DNA of 64,000 bases from Brachionus manjavacas. Taxonomy: Eukaryota; Rotifera; Eurotatoria; Ploima; Brachionidae. The notes beneath the pieces are model-generated. The model was given only the letters and a program-made list of their open reading frames with translations, did not search any database and was not told the DNA's origin. Shown here piece by piece: positions 34,571 through 46,852 of the stretch; positions within the stretch are counted from its first letter, which is position 1, and each line of letters begins with the position of its first letter. Both the position numbers and the translations under genes were made by a program. The DNA is taken from positions 1,099,501 through 1,163,500 of the forward strand of contig JAHQIY010000005.1 in the NCBI GenBank assembly GCA_019054805.1. The letters are read 5' to 3'.

Positions 34571-35960
34571 CAGTGAAGTACGGTTATAACGAAGTCACTG
34601 GGGGAATCCAAAAGCAGTTCGTAATAAACGAATTTCGTTATATCCAAATAAGAGAAAATAATGTTATTTTTAAAGTTTTTATTAATTTAAAAAGCATAAT
34701 CTAGTACAATAAATCATAATTCATAAATCAGAAATCAAAAAAATTATTTTTTGAAATAATCCAATATTGTTTTTTGTTTGACCATTAAGCCTAAAATTTC
34801 GGTTTCAATGCTTTCCAAATTTTCAATAGAAGATTCAAAATTGTGTTTAGATTTTGAAAGATGTTTTCTTAATTGATCAATTAATTTTAAAGCTTGTTGA
34901 TTTGATATATTTTAGTCCTGAAATGATTCGATAACACTTGAAGATTCGTTATCTGATTCGTCATCACTTGACTTATTAATAAATTAGTACTTATTCTTTA
35001 AAATCAAACAAAAACAAAGAAACCAAAAATATTTTTTTTCCTAGCTACGTTATAAACCAAGAGAAATTCACTATTTTATTATTATTATTAAAAAAATAAT
35101 TTAGGAAAAGTTTTTTCCAGGGCAGTTCCGAATGGCAGAGCCTTCTTTTCAGCCCACATGGTTGCAATATGATTAAGATATGTATTAATTATATGTGTAT
35201 AATTATATAAATTGAATATAAAAGATTAAATATAAATTGTTAAATTAAATTTTTGCTAAAAGCTTGGCGTGTTAATGATTGAATCAAAGGGTTTTTTGTA
35301 CTTTAAATTGTTTCTGGAGGAGTTTTGAAGCAGAAAGTCCTGGATCTCCTGAGCTATTATTTCATGGCTTTGCCTTGTGGTGATAAATTTAGAAAAAAGC
35401 TTGTTTGCTCTGTCATCAATCAAGTCGATTCTTAGCTCTTTATGGATTGTTTTGAAACTTGTCTTTAGTGGAAAATACTTTATGATTCGCAACACTCGAT
35501 TTTGCATTTTTTGCATTTCGGCTCTTATGTTCTGAGTGCTTGACTGAAGTATTATAAAACAGTAGTCGAATAATGATCGTATGAGCGACATGTATAAAAT
35601 TCTGTTGATTTTAAAAGATGATCTCCATTTAAAACTTTTAATTTTCCTGATTAGGTTTATTTTGGAAATTTGTTTTGAATTGATAATTTTCAAATGTTCT
35701 TTGTAGTTGATTTTGGGATCTAGTTTAATACCAAGGAATGTTGGATTTGGGTCAAGAGGAATATGTGAGTTCCCAATTTTTATTTTCATTCCATATAGAA
35801 ATTCACTAATATTTGTTAAAAAGTGATTCGTAATATCCGAACTTCGTTATATCCATAAGAAATTACATTAAAAGATTGTTGTTCTGCCAATTATAAAATT
35901 TATTTTCGTTAAAAACGAATTTTCACTATAAGCGTGTTCGTTATAAACGGACTGTACTGT
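34571..35960 (-). mobile_element. Pogo/Tigger-like DNA transposon, decayed, with nested LINE fragment
   Basis: Ends are inverted repeats: left CAGTGAAGTACGGTTATAAC, right complement CAGTACAGTCCGTTTATAAC, both continuing GAA and both flanked by TA. This is the Tigger/pogo terminal pattern. On the minus strand at about 34980-34745 is a short frame with an acidic Ser-rich stretch, then QALKLIDQLRKHLSK, then a C-terminal LMVKQKTILDYFKK, like the C-terminal tail of pogo/Tigger transposases. The rest of the transposase is missing; a LINE fragment (35256-35789) occupies its place. Confidence 0.75.
35256..35789 (-). pseudogene. LINE ORF2 C-terminal fragment inside the pogo-like element
   Basis: A 177-codon open minus frame. 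PTFLGIKLDPKINYKEHLK matches the FLGI block after the reverse-transcriptase core of jockey-like LINEs. IRKIKSFKWRSSFKINRILY with RSLFDYCFI and MQNRVLRIIKYFP are the following conserved segments. The frame is uninterrupted, so insertion is younger than that of most relics here. The catalytic part is absent, consistent with 5' truncation. Confidence 0.75.
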
Positions 35961-36008
35961 ATTAGCTTCTATTTGAAACCTTTGCGACGTTCGGTAAAGC
36001 AAAGTTAC

Positions 36009-36475
36009 CCTTATCAAGCTGTTAATTTATCTAAAAGGAAATAATAGCAAAAAACAAGGAAAATTTAAAAACATAAATATTTGCAATTTTACTTATTTTA
36101 CTCTTTTTTACCATTTTTTTGCCATTTAAGAAAATGGTTTTTACGTAAACGTAATTTTAAATCGTTTTATCATGATGATAAAAAGAACAGAAAACGGCGT
36201 AAAAAATTGAATAACTTTTTTCTAAAGGTTTAAAAATTCTGTAAATGCAACATAGTACAACATTCAAAGTTCCATCAAATATCAAAGTCCTCTAAATTTG
36301 CAGAGTTAAGCAGAAATTAAATTTCAATATAATCGAGCGTAGCGCATTTTGTAGAAATTTTGCAAATTATTAAAAAATAGTAGATATAAACTGCAATTAT
36401 ATTTATTTTCAAATTTTCCTTATTATTTGCTATTATTTCCTTTTAGATAAATTAACAGCTTGATAAAGGCTATTA
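36009..36475. mobile_element. Foldback/MITE-like element 4
   Basis: The left arm (about 36009-36070, TTATCAAGCTGTTAATTTAT and AGGAAATAATAGCAAA) is mirrored at about 36404-36475. The centre (36185-36375) is a diverged copy of the core of the element at 26946-27352, although the terminal arms differ. Confidence 0.6.
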
Positions 36476-36599
36476 ATTGCATTTAAATAATATCTGACTC
36501 CTGTATTCTGAATTGCTTTAGTTTTTGATATTATTTTCTGAAAATGAATTCAAGCATGGAAAAGAATAGTCTAGAATTGATCAGACTAAAGATTTATAT

Positions 36600-37345
36600 A
36601 GATTTCCTAGTGAATATTTGATTAAAACCCTATTTTTTTTGGGAAATTTTAAATTTCATCTACCAGTATATTAAAATTTAACTTAGAATCAAATTTAATA
36701 CCAAGAAACTTGATTTCGTTTTGGCTCACTATTCTATTTCCATAAATTTTTAAGTTTAGATTATCACTCTATTTTTTGTACCTAGAGAAGACTACTGAAC
36801 ACGACTTTTCAACTGATATCTTCATTTTCCATTTAATAAGCCATTGTTTTAGTTCGTTGGTGTATTTTTTTATCTTATTTTCTAGGTTCCCCTTTTTGTT
36901 ATAAATGAAGAATGTAACTAGATCATCTGCGAAAAGCAGAGAGTATTCATAGTTTTTTTTTCTTTCGGGGATGTCATTAATATATATACTAAATAAAAGA
37001 GGACTAATTACTGAGCCTTGAGGGAAACCTGCAGTTATTTGATATTCGTCGCTCAAGTGGTCATTCACATTTACCTTAAATATCCTAGAGTCTAGAAAGG
37101 ATCTAATCCAGTTAGTCAAGTAATGAGATGGATTCATTTTAATTAATTTAAAAAGTAGACCTTCATGTCAAATTCTACTAAAGGCTTTTGAAATATCAAA
37201 AAACAGGCAACAAACTCTTTTTTTTCTATTAAATGACTCCACAATTTTTTGAATTAAAAAGAAAAGATTATCTGATGTTCGCTGATTTTTCTTAAATCCA
37301 GATTGCTCCCGGATAAATAGTTATTATAATTTTTTAAACAATTTT
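36600..37345 (-). pseudogene. Jockey-like LINE reverse transcriptase relic
   Basis: Minus-strand frames read REQSGFKKNQRTSDNLFFLI, CCLFFDISKAF, then PSHYLTNWIRSFLDSRIF, AGFPQGSVISPLLFSIYIN, the active site LLFADDLV and WKMKISVEKSCSVVFS. They continue (to about 36640) with EIKFLGIKFDSKLNFNIL. The order matches domains 2-7 of a non-LTR reverse transcriptase. The FADD box is kept, but at least one frameshift (near 37140) and stops break it. Same family as, or close to, the fragment at 35256-35789, yet a separate insertion, because the FLGI block occurs in both. Confidence 0.8.
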
Positions 37346-37349
37346 TATA

Positions 37350-37720
37350 GTGTTGGGTTTCGTACACCCGATCAGATTTCCGGACAACTATTAATATTCC
37401 CGATAACTGTTCACTTAAACCGGCTAAACTTAAGCGAGCGATCAAAAATTGTGTTCGCCTAATTGTGCGATCACCTTAACATGAACGATGATTCATTTGT
37501 CGAACAATCACTCAAATTAAGTGTCAGAATTACTCTTTTTTTGAATTACTTTTTATTTATTAAAATAGTTTATTTAACTATCATATAAAATATTTAGTTA
37601 ATTTTTAAATGAAATATTAATATTCTAACAGTTAATTAAGGAAATCGTACTATTTCGCGAGCAGAATTTCTGATCGCCGGCCGTTTTCAATTATTTGATT
37701 TTTTTTTAATTTTTATTTAA
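37350..37720. mobile_element. Possible hAT-type element end or ends
   Basis: AGTGTTGGGTTTCGTACACC at 37351 begins the unit and matches in layout AGTGTTGGGATCCGTACAAG at 54504. Both are followed by GC-richer sequence with GCCGG motifs; GATCGCCGGCCG lies at about 37673. No right terminus could be matched. Confidence 0.35.
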
Positions 37721-37894
37721 AAATAAAATCTTTTAATTTATTTAATGTGATTTATTTAACACAAAAAATAACAAAATAAATTTTTACTTTACCAAAAATT
37801 TGCTCAGTTTTACCCTTTTGTCAAAAAATGATTTATTTCGTTGAATATAAATTTATAATTGTTAATTTTGAGACAAAAATAATTATCAGATTTA

Positions 37895-38580
37895 ATCAAA
37901 AAATGATTTGAAGAATCTGGTACTGTGTCTGATCGAAGCCGTAGTGCTAGATGAAAATTAAATTTTTAGAGAGATTAGAAAAGATCCTACATCTAGCTAT
38001 CATCAAAAACTCGCCTCTCATTTTACTTCTAAGACTCAAGTGGTTAGGATTAGAAAGTATACTGTAATGAGATTTCTCCAAGAAAAGGCTTATAGTTTCA
38101 TACAGCGGTCAGGAAACCCCTTCCAAACATAAAAGATATACAAAAAAGATATAAGTGGTGTTAACAGAGACTAAATTGGATTTTAATGATAAGTCCAGAG
38201 TTATTCAGTGACGAGTCCAATTTTGAAGTCTTAAATCGTAAGTCAAGAGTAATAGTAAAATGGTTTACAAATGAAAAGTTTCAGCCGAAGTTCTGTATAC
38301 TAAGGTTGTACCCTTGGATTTTTCCAGAAAGATGGCGCTTCGGTACATACTGCTCACTCAATAAGCGAATGGTTCAAATAACAGAACATTGAGGTCCTGC
38401 CATGGTGTGCTTGTTCACTAGATCTCAACCCAATCGAGGACTTATGGTCATACATGGATGCCAAATTGGTAGACACACAAGTAACCTTTATTGAGCATTT
38501 AAAAGAGGTTTTACAGAGTGGTTAAAGATTCCGATTGATTATGTTAAAAAATTGATTGAATCTATGCTATAAAGAGTTTG
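37895..38580 (+). pseudogene. Tc1-like transposase relic
   Basis: Plus-strand frames, shifted several times, read VMRFLQEKG, then LPNIKDIQKRYKWCQQRLNW, then ELFSDESNFEV (first catalytic Asp block DESxF). After a gap comes ACSLDLNPIEDLWSYMDAKL, the third catalytic block, with KEVLQSG beyond it. All catalytic motifs are present in order, but the frame is broken in several places. Confidence 0.75.
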
Positions 38581-39239
38581 AAATATTAAATTGAAAAAAT
38601 TGAAAAAATTTCTTTACTTTTGAACCATTTTTTTAATTACCCAAAAAAATTGAAAAAAATATATGACCGATGTATGGTAATACTCACGCCTATACGTGTC
38701 CAAAAAAGGACCTGTTAGTATCGTTTTTTCAATATATTTGGAGAACGGTAAGTCTTATTAACAAAATTCAAAAAAAATTGAATTCAGCATCCAAAACTTC
38801 ATGGATGACCAACTTATGGGATAAAAATATCTTTTGGTTCAAAAGTTTTTGAGATATTTAGGATTTTAAAGGTTGGATCACTTTGCTTTGTATATTTGAC
38901 ACCTAAATTCTATTAGGACCATATGTTCATGGTATCAAAATAAATAAAATTTGAATTAGAAAAAAGTTTTTTGAACAGAATTTTGAATTGAAAGTTAAAA
39001 TTTAAATAAAAAAGCTCTCAAACTATTTAAAGTGTTTGTAACATTTAGAAAATATGGGTTTAATAAAAAAATATTTATAAAATTCGAAATTTTTACAAAT
39101 TAAATTTTTTTAAGTGTTAAACCCTCAAGGTAGAATGAATACAAATTCTTTTAGAAAATAATATTTAACTATGAAACTTCCAAAAGATAATTTTATCTGG
39201 GTAATTGAGGACTCTGAATAAGAATGTCTTTAATTTATT
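38581..39239. other. Non-coding stretch between Tc1 relics
   Basis: Short open frame at 38670-38852 without recognised similarity; otherwise nothing supported. Confidence 0.3.
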
Positions 39240-39525
39240 TAAAATTAATAAGATTTGTTCACCCGATCTGAACCCTATTTAGATGGTTTGGAATGAGATG
39301 AAAGTCTTTATAAGAAAATCGGACTGTATAACAGATACAGAAGTTTCTTCAAAAATTAATGAATTTCAAAAACTCTTAGCGAAAGAAAAATGTATGAAAT
39401 ACATAAGTCGGCCAAAACAGGTAATTATTAAGATTGTAATAAAAAATGATGGAGGCTGGTTAAACTCATTTGGGATTAGAATCTTTTATCAAAATAAAGG
39501 TAAGAAAATAAAATTGTATTTTTAA
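39240..39525 (+). pseudogene. Tc1-like transposase C-terminal fragment
   Basis: At about 39258 the plus strand reads HPI-like then DLNPI-stop-MVWNEMKVF, the third catalytic block with the key Glu codon replaced by a stop. The frame continues through KSDCITDTEVSSKINEFQKL and ISRPKQVIIKIVIKNDGGWL to a stop at 39525. Only the C-terminal quarter of the protein is left. Confidence 0.65.
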
Positions 39526-40229
39526 TTTCTTATTTACAATTGTTTTTTGATTCACTTTTCGAATCATTTTTAATTGCAAAAATTGTTTTTTTATTTTTAA
39601 AATCATCTCTTGTCAAAAAAAAATGGTACTTTACTAATATTTACATTAATTTAGAAAATATGACAATAAATTACATATTATTACATCAAATTGTGTAATT
39701 TTACTTAAAAAGATGTAAAAAAATTTAATAAAGTGTAGAGTTTTTGTTTCAAAAATTGTTTAATTCAAATACTTTTATTTATTTTCCACTTTTTCCTCTA
39801 AAATCCGTCTTTTTTTGGCCGTAAGCGTTTTCGGCCAAACTAACTTAAACGGGTGTAATCTTACGTAAAATTACGTAAAATAACGTAATCTTACCTATTA
39901 TACAGTTTAACTTTAAACACTGTAAGATATCGCAAAAAAAAACATTTTTTTCTTTATCTAAAGTTTAAAGCGTTAATTATCAAATTAACCGAATTATCAA
40001 ATGGTTCGATAAATACACCATAATGTAGAGAATTAAATTTAGAAAAAACTGTTTGAGACACTTTTTTAATTTTGAGCTTAATTTTTTCATTTAGATTCAG
40101 TTGAATAAAAACGAAATTTAAAATAATGATTTAATTCAAAAGAAAATACTATAAGAATTCTCTTTTAATGCTTAAAATCTCAAAATAAGAAAAAAAAATA
40201 ATCACTAGTTCACACTTTCAGAGTTATTT
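39526..40229. other. Non-coding stretch with ACGTAAAATTACG motifs
   Basis: At 39852-39900 there is a dense run of TTACGTAAAATTACG-type motifs. No gene seen. Confidence 0.35.
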
Positions 40230-40640
40230 TTATCAAGTTGACCTATTCTTCTATAACTTTTATTTTATCAATAATATTCAAGTCTTTTTTCACTACAGTC
40301 TTATAAACATCTCCTTGATTGTCCAAAATCGTCCGACTTTTTTATTATTTTTATTTATTTTTTTATACTCTTCTCTTGCTTCCAAAATTAACCAAAGTTA
40401 GTTTTTATCACTAAATTCTCACTTGTTGACTGATCATTGAACTTTCTAAGTCTATTTTTTAATGTGCCCAATATTGTTCAATGAGATTTAGCTCACAATG
40501 ATACTTAGGTAAAAAGTGAAGTCATATGTTCATTTTAAACTTTTTATTAAATTCATCTACCTACTTTGATTCATATATCTACTTTGTTACCAGAATTTAC
40601 GTAAAATTACCGGATATTACGTAATTTCACGTAAAATTAA
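40230..40640 (-). pseudogene. DDE transposase C-terminal fragment (HCELNxIE type)
   Basis: The minus strand at about 40540-40470 reads LHFLPKYHCELNLIEQYWAH, the third-acidic-residue block of a Tc1/IS630-related DDE transposase group that carries KYHCELNxIExxW instead of SPDLNPIE. It is followed by decayed sequence with stops. Motif tracts of ACGTAA type lie at its 5' side (40595-40640). Confidence 0.6.
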
Positions 40641-41025
40641 ATCCTAGGTCAAAATTTTTTAGCAAAATTTAATTTAAAGATGTTGATCAATTTCTGATGT
40701 ATTCGCTTCAATTTAAAATTTAAATTTTATTGTTCATTCAGAAGAAGATTTACAAAAAAAAAATAAAAAATTTTAAAGGTAAAATTTATTAAATAATTAA
40801 TAAAAGCAAAAGTTTAAAATTGAAACATTGTGACAAATAAAAATGGCTTTTAAGTCTTAAGAAAATCGGTGTATGCGAAATCGACACGTAAATGTGAGAT
40901 GAAACGAGAAGATAAAAATTTTTTTTTTAATAAAAATCTTTGAAAAAAAAAATTTACAAATTTTTGTCGTCTTTACTTTTTAAACTACAAATTAACCCGT
41001 ATTCGCTGGCCATATCGATTCCAAT

Positions 41026-44000
41026 TCAAACTCCCTCCTGAAAAATGAGCTTAACACACGGCTGCTCTTTGCACAACGTAACTGCACAAAATGGACAAAT
41101 GCTACTTAGGCCCTGGGCAGTGCCTTGCGGCACCATAATTCGACTCCAGTATTTACACGTTTTTTCACTTGCCATGTGACCACAAGGTCTGAATGCATAC
41201 GCTTTGAATAAATTGGCGCTGTTCATGTCAGTGTCGGTGTAAAGCGACGATTCGGCACCCATCACAAGCTGAACATAGGGTCCGACTTTGCGGCACAGTG
41301 GACACTCACGCTCATTGTCTTTTTTGATGCCCCAGTCGTGGTTGCCGTGAACATGGCCACACTTGAGATAGACCATGGGAATGCGGTCGCTTGAGTTCAG
41401 ACTCGAGTTCGACGAGCTCATCTCGTACTGGTTTGAATCGTGAGAGGCGTTGGACGCGAAAACTAGTGTTTTTAGTCCGACTGGACACTGAGGACGCAAC
41501 TGGTTCAAATATTGGAGATTCATGTCCAAATAGTGTTTAGTCGGCGTGCGCTGTAGGCCCTCAATTGAGCGCCAAAGCAGCGTTGCACCGCACAGATCAA
41601 TCAAAGTTCCATCTCTCAGAATGTTGCTCTTGTTCGGATTAGAAGCTTGACCACTTTTGGACAGCATTGGGGCCAGTCTTGTCTCGGACAAGCTGAAAAC
41701 TGCGCCTCCCACAGACACTTCCATCCATTCGCTAGACTTGCTCTCAGGAGCCGTATAGCCATTTGATGGATGCATTATTAGAACACCGTTGGTGGTTACA
41801 CCGTCCAGCTCGTTTTTGTCATTGGTCCATTTGGTTGCTTTCTCGCCCAGAAAAATTCTCTTTGAAGCGTCAAAGCCCGCTGCGTATATTCGAGCCGTGT
41901 ACGGGTACTCTCGGTCTACAATTATTCTACACGAAAAGCGACTTATAGTGCTTTGTTGGTGCTGATTTGACATTTTGAGAGCACAACTAGTCACTTGAGG
42001 CACCTGAGTATCTAAAACTATGAAATCGATGGCCGACTCCGAGGATCGACCTATCTGAAACATGTCAGTCTTGTCATCGCTGGTGTATTGCACTACAACT
42101 GTTTGGTTACGCGACAAAGTGTACGTAACCGAATGATTTGGATTTTTTTGAATCAAATTCTTTAATAAAATTTAGAATTTTTTAAATATTTAATTTTTCT
42201 TAATTTTTGGCTTTGTGAGTTTTCATACAAGTATTCCAATACGAAATTTTAATTCTAAATAAAAGTATGGATTTTTGATTTTTTGTTGTTATGTGAGTGC
42301 TAGAACGTGAAAAAACAGTGTTTCAATTAACCATCCAGTTTAAGCTGAAAAAGATAAAAGAAAAATTCCAGTGAATTTTTTTTTTTTAAATCTAATTGTA
42401 TGTTAATTTGTATCATGTCGATAATGTGATCAATGGCATCATGTCGTTTTGATTAAATCTTTTTAAATAATTTTATATCAAAAAATGTAAGATCACATCA
42501 AATGAAGAATGCAAAATTACCTAAAAATTACGTAATTTCAAGTAAAACTGACCAAAGAGGCTGCCGATCAAAATTTAATTTTGAAAATTTTTTTAGTTTC
42601 ATAACAATTTTTTCGCAACTTGAAATTTTACATTTTTTTACATTTTATTATGAAATTTTTCAAAAATAATGCTATCAACTGTAAAAAAACTAAGCATTCA
42701 TTTTTAAGTGTATCTTATAAAAAAAATAAAAAAAAAGTTGTGGCATTTAAAATGGAACACTAACTTGATAACCTGCGAATTTCACTGGAAATCTTACCTT
42801 ACTGCAAAAAATTACCTTTTTTAAAGTCTAAAGCATTATTTTTGTAAAATTGCGTAATAAAAAGAAAAAAAATGCAAAATTTAAAGTTGCCAAAAATTTT
42901 TTATAAAACTAAACAAAACTGCTAAAACCAAATTTCGGTCCTTAAAATAAGAGTTTTTGATCAATTTTACTTGAAATAACGCAATATTTTACCTTAATAA
43001 ATTGGCAATTAAACTATACGATATTAAAAGCTTTGGATAAATTAATAGAGAATACTAATTAGGAAGACATAGAATGCTAAACACTAAATTTAAAAAAAAA
43101 TCATACCCTTAATTTTTCTGTATTGACTTACAAAAACATGGAGTGTGGAAAAATTTTTAAATTTTAATTTTTTTTTTAAATAAAAGTAGGAGGTAAAATT
43201 ACCTTAACAAACAAAATATTACAAAAAATAAACATATAATTTAATCAACAGTTTTCATTTTATTTTTAATCGATGATTTCTCTCACAAAGTTCAACATTA
43301 TCAGCTAACAGCACTTTACATTTTTAACTCCTTCTATCATTCAAAATATAATAATTAAAACAAAATTTTTTTTGAGAACGAAAATTTTTAAAAAGACCAA
43401 AATGAAATATAAAAATATTTATATTATTGTTCCAGGGTTACGCCAGGCTAGTTTATTTAAAAAAATATAAACAAAGAATTTAACAATTCAGATATTAATA
43501 AATTTTAAGTTGAAAAAAAAATTTATGGATATATTCTTTTTAATAGTGACCAAGTTTAATTTTATTTATTATTTTTATAAAATTAATTGTAAACTTTAGT
43601 TTTCTTTAGTTTTCTTCAATAAAATAAAAAATTCAACTAAAAAAGCAATTTGAAAATTTTTTAACTTAAGCCAAAAATCAAAATAATAAACTAGAATAGG
43701 AAATTGTTAAAATTTTAATGAAATAAAAAGTAAATAATAAGTTATCAGATTTGAGTTTGATGTCAACAAAAGTCCAAGTCATTAAAAAAAGTTTGACTTG
43801 TGACTTTAAACAATTCTCTCTCCGTGAGTGATAAAACTATATTACATATCTAAAAATGCTTAAGCAAATATGATAAAAAATGAAAAAAGTTCATTAATTA
43901 AGAAAAAATCAATAAAACTATATAAATTTACTTTTTTTTTTAATTTTTATTCTGATTATCAAGAATTTTATCAATTTTATTAATTATAAATTTTGTTAAC

Positions 44001-45271
44001 TAAAAAATTCTTGGATTAAAATGGTGATCAGCAGTTTCGTAATTAAAATGTTCACCAAACCGACAAAACACCAATGATAAGATCTGCGACACAACACGTT
44101 AATTTAGAATCGCATTTTTAATTTTTTTGCAATTCTTAATTTACAATTAAAAAATATAAAAAATAAAAAATACAGAAAACTAAATTAAATCATTTGGTAA
44201 AATATTCTATTACAATTTTCTAATTTTTTTATGTGCCCCGACAAAAGCTTTCTGAATAAATATATTGCTAAAATATTTCAAATTTTTTCTTTTTATAGAA
44301 CTTGATAAAAGATAACTCTATATTTTGAACTTTATTAAAATAAGATTCGCAGAAAATTATTTTAAAATTAATTCACGAGTATTAAAGTATAAATAGGTGT
44401 AAAAATTCATTCACTAAACGATTAAGGGTTACTTGATAACGGTACTAAATTTAATTTTAATTTTTTTTTAATATTTACTTTGATCTATCTGTTAACTGGT
44501 TATTTAAAATTTAATTAAATTAAATTGAAAAATTGAAGAAAAAATTTCCCATCAGAATTGATCCAAAAGAAGATCTAAAAAATGATATTAAATTCGATCA
44601 TCAATATTTCCTTAAAAAATTAAAATTAATTTAAAATTTTTGAATTTATTGTTTTCCTTCAAATTTTTTAGAGCTCTAATTTTGTCAAATTTAACAATTA
44701 AATAGAATTTAATTTTTGTAATTTTTATGAAGGATTTGTATGAAAATTCATGATGCCTATATTTTTTTGGACTACTTACATCAGCCTCTTGAGAGGATTG
44801 GACAAAGTGTTGAGAAGCCGGTTTAACACCGTTGGGCAAATCGCGTCTCTTGAGCACAAATTTGCTCTTGCGTCTGGGACTATTGGAGTTGGGTATGGAG
44901 CCATTGTAACCCAATATGACAAGTTCACCGTATTTAATAGAGGTGGCGTTGATGCGCCGTATTTCAGCCTGTGTTGAAATTTGCTCAGTTTCTTTTAATC
45001 TTGGATACAATTCATGGTTGATGTGGCAGTTGTTGTTGTTGGCGTCCAAATGTGATCCCGAGTCTGTGAATGATGACGAAGTTGAGTAAGAACCCGATGA
45101 GGCGGTAGTTGACGTAGACGGATTGGAGTCATTGCTGTGAGCTAGTTTGTTATTCGAGTTGGTTCGAACAATTGGATTGGTGACAAATAAAGTGGCCGGC
45201 TTTTCTCTGCTCGAACTTCGGCTTCTAATGTTTAGTTTGGGGATATTTGGCAAATCTATGGTTTTTGTCAT
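41026..45271 (-). CDS. Pellino E3 ubiquitin ligase, two exons
   Basis: CDS complement(join(41026..42159, 44780..45271)), 541 residues, phase-0 GT..AG intron of 2.6 kb. Residues 1-113 are a Ser/Asn/Thr-rich N-terminal extension absent from typical Pellinos (about 420 residues). The conserved part begins KYGELVILGYNGSIPN (114 on) and, across the intron, YTLSRNQTVVVQYTSDDKTD and MFQIGRSSESAIDFIV, the split FHA-like domain that binds phosphorylated IRAK. Residues about 428-541 are the RING-like domain: CGHVHGNHDWG, RECPLCR, CGHMASEKTCKYWS, CPFC. Pellino ubiquitinates IRAK/Pelle in Toll and IL-1 receptor signalling. The ATG at 45271 is chosen because the frame upstream has no better start. Identity is certain to family. 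Confidence 0.93.
42160..44779 (-). other. Pellino intron, repeat-bearing
   Basis: Donor GTAAGT at 44779-44774, acceptor TTTTATTAAAG ending 42160. The interior is AT-rich, with copy 1 of a dispersed 0.5 kb repeat at 42994-43519 and ACGTAA motifs near 42520. No further Pellino coding sequence is needed or seen. Confidence 0.75.
42994..43519. repeat. Dispersed 0.5 kb repeat, copy 1
   Basis: Near-identical, same orientation, to 49480-50000 (begins TTAATAAATTGGCAATTAAA, ends AATAAATTTTAAGTTGAAAA). Diverged pieces of the same unit occur at about 46313-46400, 46905-47030 and 47370-47545. The consensus is non-coding. Landmarks are GGTTACGCCAGGCTAG near its end and AGCTAACAGCACTTTACA in the middle. 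Confidence 0.85.
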
Positions 45272-45610
45272 TGTTAAAAAATAAACCAAGAAAAAGCTAA
45301 AAATTAAGTCCTATTTTAATCATCTAAATAAAATATTAGAAAATGAAAGTTATTTTTTATCAAGTGAAATTTTTATTATGTAATTCAAATCACATAAAAG
45401 TAAATAGGTGGTAAAAAGTACGTGAGTTGACTTTTTGTTTGTTTTTGTGGAAAAAAATTCGAAAAATTTGCCAAATTTTTGGCCAAATGTCAAGTTTCAA
45501 CACTTTTCATGAGCTCAATTAGTGAGTGACCAAATAATGCTTACCACGTCACAGTGTTGAGTAGTCTGGCTTCTAGTGCTTTGTTTAGACGGTGTAGGAT
45601 GTTTAAGTGA

Positions 45611-46852
45611 AAAAAGTGTTTGACTTGAAAGATGAGAGAGATTTAAATGAGTTATGTTCATTCGAGGTTTTGCATGCATTCGATTAAGCTAAATGCATGC
45701 AAGTTTAGATTTAACTGGTTAAATATGCATGCGTTTAGTCTACAAAAACCTGACGATTTTTTTACTTAATTAAAATTGAACAAAAGCCTAAGTTTGTTTT
45801 AAATTTAATTTAATTGTGAAAATTTTAAACCCTCAAGGCAATGTGTAAATGTGGTCTTTTATTTTTAGATTTTTGAACTCGTTAAACTAGGAGCAAAATT
45901 TCCGAGAAAAAAAAGTTGACTAATTCAACTTAAGAATGCTTTTTTGAAATTAGAAAGAAAATTTTTTTAATTATTTAATGATTTAAATTTTTCTTAAATT
46001 TTGTACTTAGCATTTTAAAATTTAAAAAGCTTATAGGCAAAAAGAAACAAAAATCTGTTTAGTTAAATTGATAAAAATAAAAAAAGATAGAAAATATAAA
46101 AACAATTCTGCACTAACTGACTCAATAAAATACTACTTTTACTTAATTGAATTTTGAATGTTAAAGTATCATAGTCAGTCTTATGTATATAAATGAATTT
46201 TTAGTTTTATTGTAAGATTGTCATTAAATTTTTCCCTTTTTTATTTACAAAAATCAAAATACAATTTGTCCATGGATATTAAACTTTAATTTAGTGAATA
46301 AAAATAGAAAATAAATGGATTAATTAATTGAATAAAGAAGACTTCGAATGCTTAACACAAATAAAACTATTTTTTCTTAATTTTATACTTTTTTGTTTAA
46401 TTTTTTTTTCAACCGGAATCTTGCATAATTGGGAAAAATATATCATTTTTTATTAAAATCAATAAACCTCAAACGTATAATAAACCATTTTTTCAGAGTT
46501 GTTTAAAAGTCAAAAGTCTCAAGTCAAGTCCAAGTGCGGACTATTTTTTATTTTTTTTTTCATAAGTCGAAAAACTTAACAATTGTTTTTGTGATGAATT
46601 TTATAACTAGAAAATGTTTAAATTGTGTTAAAATAATAATTGTCCAAATCTTGGTTGCTTTGAAACTAAGGCTTTTGTTAAGAATAATTCAACAAAAAAA
46701 ATCTCCAGGTTTTGAGTTTTGGGTGAAAACGCATGCATATTCAACAAGTTAAATCTAAACTTGCATGCATACAGTTTAGCTAAATTTAAACCTCGAATGA
46801 GTTATACTCATTTAAATCTCTCTCATCTTTTAAGTCAAACACATAACTTTTG
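45611..46852. mobile_element. Inverted-repeat element with GCATGCAT-bearing arms of about 130 bp
   Basis: The left arm 45611-45740 (AGTGTTTGACTTGAAAGATG, AGAGATTTAAATGAGTTATG, TGCATGCATTC, ATGCATGCAAGTTTAGATTT) is mirrored at about 46720-46852. The interior (about 1 kb) is non-coding and includes the start of a diverged copy of the 0.5 kb repeat. The right arm lies inside another inverted-repeat pair (46488-47364), so the two structures interlock. Confidence 0.6.

Noticed and set aside
38670-39525. Idea that the plus ORFs here form one host gene
   Set aside because: The right-hand frame is the C-terminus of a Tc1 transposase with a stop in its catalytic block, and the left frame has no related motif.
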